The position numbers were made by a program, and so were the translations under genes. From CALLCD01 sp039196965 (GTDB taxonomy: Bacteria > Pseudomonadota > Alphaproteobacteria > Caulobacterales > Hyphomonadaceae), in assembly GCA_039196965.1 (NCBI GenBank), contig JBCCUK010000010.1, forward strand, positions 52,494 through 116,493: a stretch of DNA of 64,000 nucleotides, given 5' to 3'. The notes under the pieces were generated by a model that saw nothing but the letters and a program-made list of their open reading frames with translations, searched no databases and had not been told where the DNA came from. Below, one piece after another: positions 63,686 through 64,000 of the stretch (positions within the stretch are counted from its first letter, which is position 1; each line of letters opens with the position of its first letter).

Positions 63686-64000
63686 TGATATGCTAAAAAA
63701 CGAGGAAAGGACTTAGATCGACATCCGACATTGATTGAAACGTTTGGTCGGTGTTTTTTCCATCACGCATATTTTTGCATGGATATCTAATCCCTGCTTT
63801 GCTCCGACATTTTATCATTTCTAGTTTTTATTGGTTCTAAGCCAATGAATTCGCAAAAAGATAAAATGCCGGACCAATCAACGCGCATGGCCGCATCAAC
63901 TTCAAAAGATCGAGAAGGATAGGTTTGGTATGAGCGCCTTGGCTAGGCGGACAGAGGACGCCGAGCCCAGGCGCGCAGGGTAGTCAATAAAATAAGCACC
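63686..64000. other. Downstream region with a long imperfect hairpin
   Basis: No credible complete gene is seen to the window end. A 16-bp stem with two mismatches lies at 63934-63974 (GCGCCTTGGC... with ...GCCCAGGCGC, nine-base loop). No T-run follows closely. It might be the terminator region of the operon or the start of a structured RNA running past the window. Confidence 0.5.

Overview
The window is alphaproteobacterial chromosome. The core order rpsB-tsf-pyrH-frr-uppS-cdsA-dxr-rseP-bamA-skp-lpxD-lpxA-lpxI-lpxB and the block infA-maf-rng-yacG-tRNA-Phe are typical of the class, and LpxI (instead of LpxH) fits it. A Hyphomonadaceae or Parvularculaceae-like marine organism is my guess; the family cannot be fixed from sequence alone.

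Layout. (1) 1-4040: lipid A and envelope genes on the minus strand (lpxK, cut by the window edge, then waaA and a DUF374 acyltransferase), a TetR regulator and a TylF-like methyltransferase. (2) 4421-18695: one long plus-strand run linking translation (S2, EF-Ts, RRF), UMP kinase, isoprenoid and phospholipid synthesis (uppS, cdsA, dxr), outer-membrane biogenesis (rseP, bamA, skp) and the first lipid A steps (lpxD, lpxA, lpxI, lpxB). fabZ, usual between lpxD and lpxA, is absent. (3) 18692-24888: a GDPD lipoprotein, an acyl-CoA ligase, infA, maf, an RNase E/G-like gene and yacG. (4) tRNA-Phe at 24957-25031, into whose 3' end a large serine recombinase gene reads. (5) About 25.0-48.9 kb: an integrated mobilizable island with recombinase, a VirD4/TraG-like protein with a degenerate P-loop, relaxase, MobC, small membrane proteins, a resolvase, a HigB/HigA-type toxin-antitoxin pair and a DNA methylase, but no type IV secretion channel genes. 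Its cargo includes a DUF5131-TcmP-DUF4145 operon, a Hint-domain protein and a four-gene cassette (metzincin-like protease, two related lipoproteins, a membrane protein) lying between a relaxase remnant and the intact relaxase. (6) 49062-55475: an M3 peptidase, HupE/UreJ, a CobW GTPase, an acid phosphatase and a Tat-exported aminotransferase-like protein; a Zur-like palindrome near 55.57 kb suggests metal control. (7) 55734-63685: a PcfJ-domain gene divergent from an RNA-repair operon made of a divergent EF-Tu paralogue, Hen1, a COG3541-like nucleotidyltransferase and three-domain Pnkp.

The most interesting system is the last one. Hen1 and Pnkp are known to repair ribotoxin-cleaved tRNA and mark it with a 2'-O-methyl group. 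Here they are preceded by a dedicated, non-housekeeping EF-Tu whose leader carries three perfect palindromes and a strong terminator-like hairpin, which suggests attenuation and a translation-linked role. The four-gene lipoprotein/protease cassette and the TcmP operon are the best candidates for poorly described systems in the island.
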